Program-made: the position numbers and the translations under genes | In this document: one piece after another, positions 41,443 through 50,653 of the stretch | Layout: each line of letters starts with the position of its first letter | Position numbering within the stretch: position 1 is the stretch's first letter | Source of the DNA: an uncultured bacterium | Lineage (GTDB): Bacteria; Bacillota; Clostridia; Lachnospirales; Lachnospiraceae | Direction: 5' to 3' | Assembly (NCBI GenBank): GCA_947177425.1 | Contig: CAMWUN010000008.1 | Coordinates: 20,219 to 84,218, forward strand | Length of the DNA: 64,000 nucleotides | The notes under the pieces: generated by a model | Told to the model about the DNA's origin: nothing | What the model saw: only the letters and a program-made list of their open reading frames with translations | The model's database searches: none

Positions 41443-42789
41443 ATGGGGTTGATTAAAGCGATCACCAGTGCGGCCGGAGGCGTTATGGCCGATCAGTGGA
41501 GAGAATATTTTTACTGTGATTCACTGGAAGCCGATGTGCTGGTAGCAAAGGGAAGAAAGCGCACCAGCGGGAGAAGCGGCGGTAATAATAAAGGAGAAAA
41601 CAATATTATCTCTAATGGCTCCGTAATTGCTGTCAACGAAGGACAGTGCATGATCATTGTGGATCAGGGAAAGGTTGTGGAGTTCTGTGCGGAAGCGGGA
41701 GAATTTACGTACGATATGTCAACGGAACCCAGTCTGCTGTATGGAAATCTGGGGGAAAATGTCACAAAAACATTTGCAGCCATAGGCAGGCGTTTTACCT
41801 TTGCCGGGGATACGGCAAAGGATCAGAGAATCTACTTCTTTAATATTAAGGAAATTATGGGAAATAAATACGGCACGGCAAGCCCCGTACCGTTCCGGGT
41901 GGTAGACGAAAATATCGGCCTGGACATTGACATATCCATCAGGTGTAACGGTGAATATTCTTATAGAATTACAGACCCGCTTTTGTTTTATACAAATGTG
42001 TGCGGAAATGTGACAGACGATTATGAAAGACGTGAGATAGACAGTCAGTTAAAGGCAGAACTTATGACGGCCCTGCAGCCTGCTTTTGCAAAGATTTCTG
42101 CAATGGGCATCCGCTACAGTGCGGTTCCTGCCCATACCATGGAACTGGCAGAGGCTTTGAATGAGGTGCTTTCCGCAAAGTGGGCGCAGCTTAGGGGGAT
42201 TGAGATTGTATCTTTCGGCATCAATGCCATGAAGGCATCTGCAGAAGATGAGGCCATGATTAAGGAACTGCAGAGAAATGCCGTGCTGCGTAATCCGAAT
42301 ATGGCTGCTGCCACGCTGGCAGGTGCACAGGCGGAGGCCATGAAAGCAGCGGCATCCAATTCTTCGGCAGGGCCTATGATGGCTTTTGCAGGAATGAATA
42401 TGGCATCACAGGCAGGCGGCATGAATGCCCAGCAGTTATTCCAGATGGGACAGCAGGTTTCCACAGCGCCCATTCAGGGCGGAGACGTTGCTGCAGGGCA
42501 GGGAGTGTCATCGGAAGGATGGAGATGTACCTGCGGTAAAGTGGGAAATAAAGGGAAATTCTGTTCCGAGTGTGGTTCCCCCATGCCGGCACCCCAGCCA
42601 GAAGGCTGGATCTGTGCCTGCGGTCATGTAAATAAAGGAAAGTTCTGTTCTGAATGTGGAGCGAAGAAGCCTTCCAGAGAACCTTTGTATAAATGCGACA
42701 AGTGCGGCTGGGAGCCGGAAGACCCGAAGAATCCTCCCAGGTTCTGCCCGGAGTGCGGCGACCCTTTTAATGAAAATGACGCTCGGTAA
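41443..42789 (+). CDS. SPFH domain protein with C-terminal zinc ribbons
   Basis: ATG 41443 after GGTAAGGAGGAGAACGAG. 448 residues: EYFYCDSLEADVLVAKGRKR, GSVIAVNEGQCMIIVDQGKV, then FFNIKEIMGNKYGTASPVPF and IRYSAVPAHTMELAEALN. C-terminal part has two or three CxC/CxxC zinc ribbons (CTCGKVGNKGKFCSECGSP; CACGHVNKGKFCSECG; CDKCGWEPED). Likely a YdjI-type virion core-like/SPFH membrane scaffold. Confidence 0.8.
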   Translation: MGLIKAITSAAGGVMADQWREYFYCDSLEADVLVAKGRKRTSGRSGGNNKGENNIISNGSVIAVNEGQCMIIVDQGKVVEFCAEAGEFTYDMSTEPSLLYGNLGENVTKTFAAIGRRFTFAGDTAKDQRIYFFNIKEIMGNKYGTASPVPFRVVDENIGLDIDISIRCNGEYSYRITDPLLFYTNVCGNVTDDYERREIDSQLKAELMTALQPAFAKISAMGIRYSAVPAHTMELAEALNEVLSAKWAQLRGIEIVSFGINAMKASAEDEAMIKELQRNAVLRNPNMAAATLAGAQAEAMKAAASNSSAGPMMAFAGMNMASQAGGMNAQQLFQMGQQVSTAPIQGGDVAAGQGVSSEGWRCTCGKVGNKGKFCSECGSPMPAPQPEGWICACGHVNKGKFCSECGAKKPSREPLYKCDKCGWEPEDPKNPPRFCPECGDPFNENDAR

Positions 42790-43919
42790 TGGGGAAAGAG
42801 ATGAGTGGATTTGATACCAATCTGGATACGGAAACGGTATCCACGATGAAAGAGACAGACAGGAAATGCCCCTCCTGTGAAGGAGTCATGGATTTTGACC
42901 CGGCAACAGGAGGGTTAAGCTGTCCTTACTGCGGACATACGGAAAAGATTCCTGTCAATAAGGAGCAGCCGGAATCAGCAGAGGAACTGGCGCTGCTGGG
43001 GGCTGATAAACTGGAAAACTGTGACTGGGGAGCCGCCACCAAAACCGTAATCTGCAAGGCATGTGGGGCGGAATCGGTGTATGATGCATTGGAAATAGCA
43101 GCGGTATGCCCTTTCTGCGGTTCCAATCAGGTTATGGAAGCCTCTGACCAAAATACCATGGCGCCGGGAGGCGTGGTTCCTTTCCAGGTGACGGACAGGC
43201 AGGCTTCCGGGCTTTTTAAGTCATGGATCAAAAAGAAGTGGTTTTGCCCGAAGCTTGCAAAGGAAAGTGCAAAGGCAAAGAATTTTAAGGGAGTTTATCT
43301 TCCCTACTGGACTTTCGACGCATCCACAAGTTCTTCTTACAAAGGAGAATATGGAAAGGACAGGAGGAAGAAGGGGCTGGACGGGAAAGATGTGCTGGAA
43401 ACAGACTGGTACCAGGTCAAAGGTATTTATGAGGAAGCCTTTGATGATGAACTGGTCTGCGCCGCCGCTAACCATAACCAGTCCATGCTGCTTGGCCTTG
43501 AACCATACCGTACAGCAGAAAATAAGGCATACAAGCCGGAATACATAGCGGGCTTTGCGGCAGAGCGTTATGCTCTGGGTATCAGGGACGCCTGGGAAGC
43601 AGCAAAGGAAAGTATCCGTCTGAAACTGAAAAGCAGTATTGAGAGGGAAATTATAAGCAGAAATCATGCAGATCAGGTGAGAAATTTAAAGATTGATACC
43701 ACATACGGGGATATGACATACAAGTACCTTCTTCTTCCGGTGTGGATATCCAGTTATAAATATAAGGACAAAATATATCAGTTTATGGTGAACGGCCAGA
43801 CCGGAAAAGTATCCGGCAGGACGCCCATTTCCGTTCCAAGGGTGGCCATTACAATAGCAGGTGTTATTTTGATTATTGCACTGATAATGTGGATGTTCTA
43901 TCAAACAGGAGTTTTTTAA
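42789..43919 (+). CDS. TFIIB-type zinc ribbon membrane protein
   Basis: ATG 42789 overlaps the SPFH stop. 376 residues: CPSCEGVMDFDPATGGLSCP, CKACGAESVYDALEIAAVCP FCG, VYLPYWTFDAST, YLLLPVWISSYKYKDKIY and a C-terminal membrane helix (VAITIAGVILIIALIMWMF). It is often next to SPFH proteins. Its role is unknown. Confidence 0.75.
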   Translation: MGKEMSGFDTNLDTETVSTMKETDRKCPSCEGVMDFDPATGGLSCPYCGHTEKIPVNKEQPESAEELALLGADKLENCDWGAATKTVICKACGAESVYDALEIAAVCPFCGSNQVMEASDQNTMAPGGVVPFQVTDRQASGLFKSWIKKKWFCPKLAKESAKAKNFKGVYLPYWTFDASTSSSYKGEYGKDRRKKGLDGKDVLETDWYQVKGIYEEAFDDELVCAAANHNQSMLLGLEPYRTAENKAYKPEYIAGFAAERYALGIRDAWEAAKESIRLKLKSSIEREIISRNHADQVRNLKIDTTYGDMTYKYLLLPVWISSYKYKDKIYQFMVNGQTGKVSGRTPISVPRVAITIAGVILIIALIMWMFYQTGVF

Positions 43920-46210
43920 TGAGTATTTATGATACCTTGAATGAACAACAGAAAAAAGGCGTTTTTACCGCGCAGGGGCCGGTGCTTATACTGGCAGGGG
44001 CCGGTTCCGGCAAGACCAGGGTTCTTACCCACAGGATTGCTTACCTGATTGACGAACTGGGGGTAAACGGCTGGAATATTATGGCAATTACCTTTACCAA
44101 CAAGGCGGCAGGAGAGATGAAGGAGCGTGTGGCGGATATAGTAGGCATGGGATCTGAGAGTATCTGGGTCACGACCTTCCACTCCACATGCGTGAGAATA
44201 CTGCGCCGTTATGGGGACCGTCTGGGATATGACAACAATTTTACCATTTATGATTCGGATGATCAGAAAACGGTAATAAAGGATATCTGTAAACGTCTCC
44301 AGATAGATACTAAAACGCTGAAGGAGCGGAGCATTCTTTCAGCCATTTCTTCAGCAAAAGATGAACTGATTTCACCGGAGGAATTCGGGCTAAACGCTAT
44401 AGGCGATTACCGGAAGCAGAGGATAGCCCAGGCTTACAAAGAGTATCAGGCGGCTCTTAAAAAGAGCAATGCCATGGATTTTGACGATCTGATTATGAAC
44501 ACCGTGGAGCTTTTTAAGACAGATAAAGAAGTCCTTGAAGGGTATCAGAAACGGTTCAAATACATTATGGTGGACGAGTATCAGGATACCAACACTGCCC
44601 AGTTTGAACTCATCCGTCTGCTGGCCGATGCCCACCATAATCTTTGCGTGGTGGGGGATGACGACCAGTCTATATACAAGTTCAGGGGAGCCAATATCAG
44701 GAACATCCTTGATTTTGAAAAGGTTTACCCGGAGGCAGAAGTAATCCGGCTGGAGCAGAACTACCGTTCTACCCAGAATGTGCTGGACGCGGCCAATGGG
44801 GTGATCCGCAACAACAAAGGCAGAAAGAGAAAAACCCTGTGGACCGACAAGGGAGAGGGGAATCTGATTCATTTCAGGCAGTTTGATAATGCCTATGAGG
44901 AGGCGGAATTTGTTGCCGGTGATGTGGCCCGGAAGAAAAGAAAAGGACAGGCAGACTACGGAGACTGTGCCGTGCTTTTCAGAACCAATGCCCAGGCCAG
45001 GCTTCTGGAAGAACGCTTTGTGGTGGAGGGAATTCCCTACAACGTAGTAGGGGGGACGAACTTTTATGCCAGGAGGGAAATCAAGGATTTACTGGCATAT
45101 TTAAAAACTATCGACAATGGGCGGGACGATTTGGCGGTTAAACGTATTATCAATGTTCCCAAAAGGGGAATCGGTGCGGCCACCATCGCTAAGGTGCAGG
45201 ACTATGCGGACATGCATGAAATCAGTTTTTATGATGCCCTGCGGCAGGCGGATGCTATTGCTTCCATCGGGAAAAGCACCGCCAAGTTAAAACCCTTCGT
45301 GAATATGATACAGGCGTTCAGAAGCAAGCTGGAATTTTACGGTCTTGAAGATTTGATAAAGGATATCATTGAAACCACCGGATATGTGGAGGAACTGGAA
45401 GCTGCTGACGATGAGGAGGCCGGAAGCAGAATTGAAAATATTGATGAATTAATCAGCAAGATTGTTGCCTTTGAGGAAATCCGCGACCACCCGTCCTTAG
45501 GAGAATTTCTTGAGGAAGTGGCTCTTGTGGCGGATATTGATAATGTGGAAAACGGAAACAATAAGGTGCTCCTCATGACCCTTCACAGTGCAAAAGGGCT
45601 GGAATTTTCCCATGTGTATCTGACCGGGATGGAGGACGGGATTTTTCCCAGCTATATGACCATTGCGTCAGACGACCCGGATGAAATAGAGGAGGAACGA
45701 CGGCTTGCCTATGTGGGAATCACAAGGGCAAGGGAAGACCTTACGCTGTGCTATGCGAAAATGCGGATGATACGCGGGGAAACGCAGATGAACGCCATCA
45801 GCCGTTTTGTAAAAGAGATTCCCACAGAACTTATGGATAACCGTGTCCCGGCGCCGAAACACTGTCCTGCGGATATGACCATTCCTATTAACGAACCTTC
45901 CGGCCAGCCTTATAAGGCCAGACCGGTGGCCACTCTGATGCCCAAGAGAACAGCCGCAGAAAATAAGCCTTTTATTGCAGGCGGGGGAATCGGCTCCCTG
46001 TCAGCGGCGGGAATCAGCAAAGGGATAGGAGCTGTGACAGGCGGGAAACCCGATTACGATATTGGGGATCGGGTGAAGCATGTCAAATACGGCGAAGGAA
46101 CGGTCACAGATTTAGAACCGGGGCCAAGAGATTACAAGGTAACAGTGGATTTTGACGATGCAGGACAGAAAATTATGTATGCAGCTTTTGCAAAACTGGT
46201 AAAATTTTAA
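43919..46210 (+). CDS. pcrA: ATP-dependent DNA helicase PcrA/UvrD
   Basis: ATG 43919 overlaps the previous TAA (TAATG). 763 residues: LNEQQKKGVFTAQGPVLILA, Walker A AGAGSGKT near residue 31, DEYQDTN near 218, QNYRSTQNVLDAA near 280, LLMTLHSAKGLEFSHVYLTG near 555 and YVGITRARE near 600. The C-terminal Tudor-like end is VKHVKYGEGTVTDLEPG. 3'-5' helicase for repair and Rep/PcrA functions. Full length. Confidence 0.95.
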   Translation: MSIYDTLNEQQKKGVFTAQGPVLILAGAGSGKTRVLTHRIAYLIDELGVNGWNIMAITFTNKAAGEMKERVADIVGMGSESIWVTTFHSTCVRILRRYGDRLGYDNNFTIYDSDDQKTVIKDICKRLQIDTKTLKERSILSAISSAKDELISPEEFGLNAIGDYRKQRIAQAYKEYQAALKKSNAMDFDDLIMNTVELFKTDKEVLEGYQKRFKYIMVDEYQDTNTAQFELIRLLADAHHNLCVVGDDDQSIYKFRGANIRNILDFEKVYPEAEVIRLEQNYRSTQNVLDAANGVIRNNKGRKRKTLWTDKGEGNLIHFRQFDNAYEEAEFVAGDVARKKRKGQADYGDCAVLFRTNAQARLLEERFVVEGIPYNVVGGTNFYARREIKDLLAYLKTIDNGRDDLAVKRIINVPKRGIGAATIAKVQDYADMHEISFYDALRQADAIASIGKSTAKLKPFVNMIQAFRSKLEFYGLEDLIKDIIETTGYVEELEAADDEEAGSRIENIDELISKIVAFEEIRDHPSLGEFLEEVALVADIDNVENGNNKVLLMTLHSAKGLEFSHVYLTGMEDGIFPSYMTIASDDPDEIEEERRLAYVGITRAREDLTLCYAKMRMIRGETQMNAISRFVKEIPTELMDNRVPAPKHCPADMTIPINEPSGQPYKARPVATLMPKRTAAENKPFIAGGGIGSLSAAGISKGIGAVTGGKPDYDIGDRVKHVKYGEGTVTDLEPGPRDYKVTVDFDDAGQKIMYAAFAKLVKF

Positions 46211-46345
46211 AAATTTGTAAAGTTTTTCAAATTGCAGTAGTAAAAATTATCAATAAATGTTATATTATTAATCAGGAAGGAAATAATAAAACATTATTTT
46301 AAATTAGCGAATTTTAAAAGATGTAGGAAAGGGAGGCATTACACT

Positions 46346-46690
46346 ATGAATACATGGAGCAAAGTTGAGGAACTGATGGATTTCGTAAAGACGCATGACA
46401 TCAAGGAACTGAAGGATTACTGGAATCACAAGGAGGAGGAGAAGAGGAACAATACTCTTTTATGGGTGCTTGCCATCATTGGCGCTGTAGCAGCAGTGGC
46501 TGCTATTGCCTATGCAGTGTACCGTTATATGACCCCGGATTATCTGGAAGACTTTGACGATGACTTCGAGGACGATTTTGAGGATGATTTCTTTGACGAC
46601 GAGGACGAAGCTGAGGAGAAGGAAGAGGAAAAAGAAGAGAAGTCCCAGGAAGAATCCAATGTGGCAGCAGAGGAAGATTTTGCAGAATAA
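46346..46690 (+). CDS. Single-pass membrane protein with acidic tail
   Basis: ATG 46346 after GGGAGGCATTACACT. 114 residues: WNHKEEEKRNNTLLWVLAII then GAVAAVAAIAYAVYRYM forms one membrane helix, followed by a strongly acidic tail (DDDFEDDFEDDFFDDEDEAE). Such small proteins are common in Lachnospiraceae, with unknown role. Confidence 0.7.
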   Translation: MNTWSKVEELMDFVKTHDIKELKDYWNHKEEEKRNNTLLWVLAIIGAVAAVAAIAYAVYRYMTPDYLEDFDDDFEDDFEDDFFDDEDEAEEKEEEKEEKSQEESNVAAEEDFAE

Positions 46691-46717
46691 TTGGGTGGAT
46701 TAAATATTTAAAAATGC

Positions 46718-46751
46718 GGGATGTGCACAAGTGTACATCCCATTTTTATTA
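46718..46751 (+). terminator. Terminator after the acidic-tail gene
   Basis: GGGATGTGCAC / GTGTACATCCC with a short loop, then ATTTTTATT. Confidence 0.8.
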
Positions 46752-46859
46752 CAATAAGCTGTCCTACGGAGTGTGTCAGCGTTTGGGCAATAAGCTGTCC
46801 CACGGAGCATGTCAGCGTTTGAGCAATAAGCTGTCCCGCGGAGCAGGTCAGCGTTTGAT
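46752..46859 (+). repeat. Three tandem 36-base hairpin repeats
   Basis: Units at 46752-46787, 46788-46823 and 46824-46859, each CAATAAGCTGTCC then N(A/G)CGGAG, then GTCAGCGTTTG. In each, GCTG pairs with CAGC. Related units are at 59699-59768 and 58898-58960. Not a CRISPR: there are no spacers. Confidence 0.85.
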
Positions 46860-46863
46860 AGGA

Positions 46864-46889
46864 TAAGGGCAGTTTGCAGGCTGCCCTTA
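46864..46889 (+). repeat. Terminal hairpin of the repeat block
   Basis: TAAGGGCAG / CTGCCCTTA, 9 perfect pairs with a TTTGCAGG loop. It directly follows the three repeats, as the related hairpin at 59777-59801 follows the repeats there. Confidence 0.7.
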
Positions 46890-46916
46890 ATGGCGTATCG
46901 GAAATGGAGGAGAGCG

Positions 46917-48473
46917 GTGAAAAAGGGACAGGTATTGACAGGGATAGTGGAAAGAGTGGATTTTCCAAATAAAGGTATTGTTGTGACCGGGGAGGGGAAC
47001 TGTACAGTTAAAAATGTCCTGCCAGGCCAGAAGGTAACTTTTGCAGTGCAGAAGAAAAGAAATGGAAGGGCAGAAGGGCGGCTTCTTAAAATAGAAGAGA
47101 ATTCGCCTCTGGAGACAGGAAGTTCCTGTCCGCATTTTGGGGACTGCGGCGGATGTACCTATCTTTCCCTGCCCTATAAGGAACAGCTTAGGATTAAAGA
47201 AGCGCAGGTGAAAAGGCTTCTGGAAAATGTTCTGTCAATACAGGAGCTGGAATGGAAATTTGAGGGAATCAAGGGCAGTCCTGTACAAACAGCGTACCGC
47301 AATAAGATGGAGTTTTCTTTTGGAGATGAATACAAAGGCGGGCCGCTGGCGCTGGGGATGCATAAGAGAGGGAGCTTTTATGATATTGTAACGGTGAAGG
47401 ACTGTCAGATTGTGGATGGGGATTACAGGAAAATCCTGTCCTTTACAAGGGATTACTTTGACGGGTGTAGCTTTTACCACCGGCTCCGCCATACCGGATA
47501 CCTGCGGCACCTTCTGGTGAGAAAGGCTGCCCGCACAGGAGAGATTCTGATTGCGCTGGTGACAACGTCTCAGCCCGATTTTGTCTGGCTGGACAGGGAA
47601 AGACAGTCAGGCAGTCAGGACATGGCATGGCAGCCGGTAGAAGGGATGGATGAAAAAGGGAAAGAAAATGAAAATCTGCACGGGTGGAAAGAGGGGCTGT
47701 TAAAGCTGGATTTGTGCGGAAAACCTACAGGGATTCTCCATATTGTCAATGATTCAGCGGCAGACGTGGTACAGAGCGACCGGACGGATATTCTGTACGG
47801 GCAGGATTTTTTTTATGAGGAAGTGCTGGGATTAAAATTCAAAATTTCGACTTTTTCCTTTTTCCAGACCAACTCCTTAGGGGCGGAAGTGCTGTACGAA
47901 ACGGCCAGAGACTATGTGGGAGAATTAAACAGGCCGGATAGGGAGGGGAAAACGGAAAAAGTAGTGTTTGACCTTTATAGCGGAACGGGAACGATAGCCC
48001 AGCTTATGGCTCCGGCCGCCGGGAAAGTCATAGGCGTGGAGATTGTGGAAGAAGCGGTGGAGGCGGCAAGGAAAAATGCAGAACTGAACGGTTTGCAAAA
48101 CTGTGAGTTTATTGCCGGGGATGTGTTGAAAGTACTGGATGAAATTGACGAAAAACCGGATATAATTATCCTCGACCCGCCGCGGGATGGAATCCATCCG
48201 AAGGCCCTTAAGAAAATTATCGGATATGGGATAGAAAAGCTGGTATATATTTCATGTAAACCTACCAGCCTGGCGAGGGATTTGGAAGTATTTTTGGAAA
48301 ATGGGTATGTGGTCCAGCGGGCCGTGGCCGTGGACCAGTTCCCCTGGACAGCAAATACAGAGACGGTGTGTCTCTTGAGCAACCGAAAATCAAAACAGGA
48401 TACCCATGTGAAACTGAGCCTGAGTATGGATGATTACTACAGGATTAAGGAAGAGGGTAAAAATAACCAATAA
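46917..48473 (+). CDS. rlmD: 23S rRNA (uracil-5-)-methyltransferase RlmD
   Basis: GTG 46917 has GGAGGAG 5 bases upstream, better than ATG 46890. 518 residues: TRAM-like domain (GIVERVDFPNKGIVV), Fe-S motif with CPHFGDCGGCTYL near 75, then FSFFQTNSLGAEVLYETA, DLYSGTGTIAQLMA, ILDPPRDGIHPKAL and catalytic YISCKPTSLARDL. It methylates 23S rRNA U1939 with AdoMet; some Firmicutes copies act on other uridines (rlmCD). Confidence 0.85.
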   Translation: MKKGQVLTGIVERVDFPNKGIVVTGEGNCTVKNVLPGQKVTFAVQKKRNGRAEGRLLKIEENSPLETGSSCPHFGDCGGCTYLSLPYKEQLRIKEAQVKRLLENVLSIQELEWKFEGIKGSPVQTAYRNKMEFSFGDEYKGGPLALGMHKRGSFYDIVTVKDCQIVDGDYRKILSFTRDYFDGCSFYHRLRHTGYLRHLLVRKAARTGEILIALVTTSQPDFVWLDRERQSGSQDMAWQPVEGMDEKGKENENLHGWKEGLLKLDLCGKPTGILHIVNDSAADVVQSDRTDILYGQDFFYEEVLGLKFKISTFSFFQTNSLGAEVLYETARDYVGELNRPDREGKTEKVVFDLYSGTGTIAQLMAPAAGKVIGVEIVEEAVEAARKNAELNGLQNCEFIAGDVLKVLDEIDEKPDIIILDPPRDGIHPKALKKIIGYGIEKLVYISCKPTSLARDLEVFLENGYVVQRAVAVDQFPWTANTETVCLLSNRKSKQDTHVKLSLSMDDYYRIKEEGKNNQ

Positions 48474-48501
48474 CCAAATTTAATACATTGAACAAAGCGA
48501 T

Positions 48502-48537
48502 AGCTGCTGATGCCAAAACATTAGCAGTTGTTTTTTT
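48502..48537 (+). terminator. Terminator after rlmD
   Basis: AGCTGCTGAT / ATTAGCAGTT with two G-U pairs and a GCCAAAAC loop, then GTTTTTTT. Confidence 0.8.
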
Positions 48538-48639
48538 GCGCTGAAGGGAGGTGGTGCCATTGGACTGATTTCTGGGATTGAGCGGCGAGTACATTATTTC
48601 CAAAGTAAATGTTCATTTACAAATTAAGGAGACAAGTCT

Positions 48640-48870
48640 ATGAAATCAAAGAAAGTCAGAAATATTAAGGTTATCTCGCAGAACGGATGCAATTACAAGC
48701 CTACGCCGACTATCATTCTGAAAGGACAGTGGCTGAACGAAATAGGATTTGAGATTGGAGATCAGATTAAAGCTGAATGCGAAAATGGTTGTCAGCCTGG
48801 CCAGGGAAGATTCAGCGGGCGGTTGTGGAGACAGGAAGGGCAATCAGTAAAGATGCGGCGGCAAAGCTAA
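48640..48870 (+). CDS. SymE-like toxin family protein
   Basis: ATG 48640 after AAGGAGACAAGTCT. The first ~50 residues match SymE: RNIKVISQNGCNYKPTPTII, then KGQWLNEIGFEIGDQIKAEC. The usual end (DGRL(I)I.T) is replaced by QPGQGRFSGRLWRQEG, so a frame break or short insertion is likely. SymE proteins are RNA-binding, AbrB-like toxins. The next frame overlaps it by 94 bases. Confidence 0.6.
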   Translation: MKSKKVRNIKVISQNGCNYKPTPTIILKGQWLNEIGFEIGDQIKAECENGCQPGQGRFSGRLWRQEGQSVKMRRQS

Positions 48871-49100
48871 GGGATGAGGGGGTCACTGTTAATTCCGTAA
48901 AGAATATTGTCTGCCGGTCCTATGCGCCAAAGATAAAAAAGATTGAGAAGAGCGTGAGACTTCTGGCTGAGGTATATGGGAGGTTCTTTCAGAAAGAGGA
49001 TGCAGTAGAAGTTGCAAAGATTATTGAGGCAGCTTTGGAAGCGTGGTTTGCCGGGAAGGGGGATGCCAATGTTCACAGAGAATCAGTTGGCACAGCTTGA
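48777..49100 (+). CDS. Unknown protein overlapping the SymE-like gene
   Basis: Frame open from ATG 48777; GTG 48825 is an alternative start. VETGRAISKDAAAKLRDEGV, VNSVKNIVCRSYAPKIKKIE, then RLLAEVYGRFFQKEDAVEVA and EAALEAWFAGKGD. The C-terminal part looks conserved and helical. The large overlap with SymE suggests that its true start is inside or after the SymE end. It overlaps the next gene start by 38 bases. Confidence 0.5.
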   Translation: MRKWLSAWPGKIQRAVVETGRAISKDAAAKLRDEGVTVNSVKNIVCRSYAPKIKKIEKSVRLLAEVYGRFFQKEDAVEVAKIIEAALEAWFAGKGDANVHRESVGTA

Positions 49101-49350
49101 CAGGAAATATTTCAATGTCATTTTGGCAGATGGACTGGATGTAACAATCCAGTTCAAGAATACGGGGCATTGGTGGTATCTGCATTGTACCGGATGTGAG
49201 GGAGGGAATGCGGTGATTATGTTTCATCGGCACTCTGGAAAACACCCATATCATCAGCATGGCAGGGCAAGGAGCCTGAGGCAAGCTGTGAAGAGTATTC
49301 AGGGGCATGTTGCATACCAGATGAATGGACGAGGACCTGTAAGACGTTAA
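49063..49350 (+). CDS. Unknown His-rich protein, 95 aa
   Basis: ATG 49063 (or 49069) follows GGGAAGGGG. MFTENQLAQLDRKYFNVILA, HWWYLHCTGCEGGNAVIMFH, HRHSGKHPYHQHGRARSLRQA. Seen in Lachnospiraceae mobile elements; function unknown. A His-rich segment may bind metal. Confidence 0.55.
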   Translation: MPMFTENQLAQLDRKYFNVILADGLDVTIQFKNTGHWWYLHCTGCEGGNAVIMFHRHSGKHPYHQHGRARSLRQAVKSIQGHVAYQMNGRGPVRR

Positions 49351-49398
49351 AAAGGAAAGGAGTGACAACACTTTGAAGGTGCTGCCGCTCCTGTTTCT

Positions 49399-50124
49399 CT
49401 ATTTCTTTTTCGATTTGATTTTCATGTGCCGGAGATTCAGCAGATCGCAGCACATGTTGTACGCATTGTTGAGTTCTTCATGACATCGGCTGGATTTGAG
49501 GTCAAGTGCATCGCCGATTTTATCAACAGGGACTTTTGCCTTGCTGAGACGGACGATTTCCGCATAGCGGGGCTTGTCCTTCGTCAGATGGGCGATGAGG
49601 ATCTCATAATGCTCATCTTCGGAAAGCTCAGCTTCCGCAAGCACTGTTTCTTCAGGAGATGGGGATGTGGGTATCATGATGTCAAAGCCGTCACCGTCAT
49701 AGGAGAAATTAAGGGAGAGCGTTTCATCTTCCTTTTCCTTCTTCGGGTTGAAACGCTCCAGGAGTCCTTTTCTGGGGCATCCGGTACATCTGTTGAATTT
49801 AGGACATGTAACGGGCATGCCGTCAGGTTTATGGCCTGTAATGCAGCGTCCGGCGCGCCAAGTATCCAGAAAGCTGTTGATCTGGCGGTTAAAATCTTTC
49901 ATGTATTCTTCATAGGCAGATTCCTGGATGGGTGCGAAGCCTATGAGGAAGTGATAGCCGCTCTTTTTCCATGTGGTGAAATTGTCATGGATGCAGGTGT
50001 CGTTATCCAGCTGCATATCCTTTGTGCACCAGAATGGTACCAGAACCTTTCCAGGACGGAGGGGGTGTCCGTTGTAGCTTTTCTGATTGCAGTATTTGTG
50101 GGTGTCTAAGATTTTGTTTGCCAT
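49399..50124 (-). CDS. Sigma-70-like/HTH protein
   Basis: ATG 50124 after AGGAGGAAATCAAA. 241 residues. The N-terminus has CNQKSYNGHPLRPGKVLVPF WC, then CPKFNRCTGCPRKGLLERFN, and the end has DEHYEILIAHLTKDKPRYAE IVRL, then KIGDALDLKSSRCHEELNNA. This last part is sigma region 4-like. Such proteins occur in Lachnospiraceae integrative elements. Targets unknown. Confidence 0.55.
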   Translation of the reverse strand: MANKILDTHKYCNQKSYNGHPLRPGKVLVPFWCTKDMQLDNDTCIHDNFTTWKKSGYHFLIGFAPIQESAYEEYMKDFNRQINSFLDTWRAGRCITGHKPDGMPVTCPKFNRCTGCPRKGLLERFNPKKEKEDETLSLNFSYDGDGFDIMIPTSPSPEETVLAEAELSEDEHYEILIAHLTKDKPRYAEIVRLSKAKVPVDKIGDALDLKSSRCHEELNNAYNMCCDLLNLRHMKIKSKKK

Positions 50125-50653
50125 TTTGATTTCCTCCTTCGATTGGCTGTCTCGAAATGGAGGGATCTGGCAAACGGTACTAAAAAATGGCAATAGTCAT
50201 CCGTCCGAAAAAGATAGCTCCATTTCGGTTGGTGACTTGCCATTCCACTGGTAGTCACATTATCAAGTTGGCCGTTCGGTGGTGATGGAATCATCCCTGA
50301 TCAGTGTGGATGCACCACTGGACGATAGACTAATATCCTTGCGGACAATAAATCATGTATCCCTATCAGAATGGGAAGTTAGCGGATTATTCTGTCCTGT
50401 TTTTCTATTCACTGGTTTTGTCAGTAGAATTAAGAATAACTGTCTCTATATAAAAGTATATTAGTTTTAGATAATAATGGAAGATAACAATAAAATACAT
50501 TATTTTTTAATTAAAATAATGTGTTTTATGTTGAAAAACTGATAGGATTAAGTTATTATTGGTATAATACATAGTATTTAACATTACTTTATAGACGGAT
50601 AAATATGTGTAATTGAAGAAATTACGGATTATGAATAAAAGGAGATACGGAAA
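50125..50653. promoter_or_regulatory. 529-bp divergent intergenic region
   Basis: Between the sigma-like gene (minus) and the CGNR gene (plus) I see no good gene. It holds a perfect 10-base inverted repeat CGAAATGGAG (50153-50162) / CTCCATTTCG (50218-50227) and, near 50563-50568, an extended -10 TGGTATAAT-like box (TATAAT) before the CGNR gene, with no clear -35. The rest is AT-rich. Confidence 0.45.

Noticed and set aside
46752..46859. CRISPR array
   Set aside because: The three 36-base units are directly adjacent with no spacers between them, and similar units occur elsewhere singly or in pairs.
49426..50109. 227-residue plus-strand open frame
   Set aside because: It is the shadow of the minus-strand sigma-like gene, which has a good start and a recognisable end domain.
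50279..50464. 61-residue plus-strand open frame in the intergenic region
   Set aside because: No ribosome binding site and no coding look; left as regulatory space.
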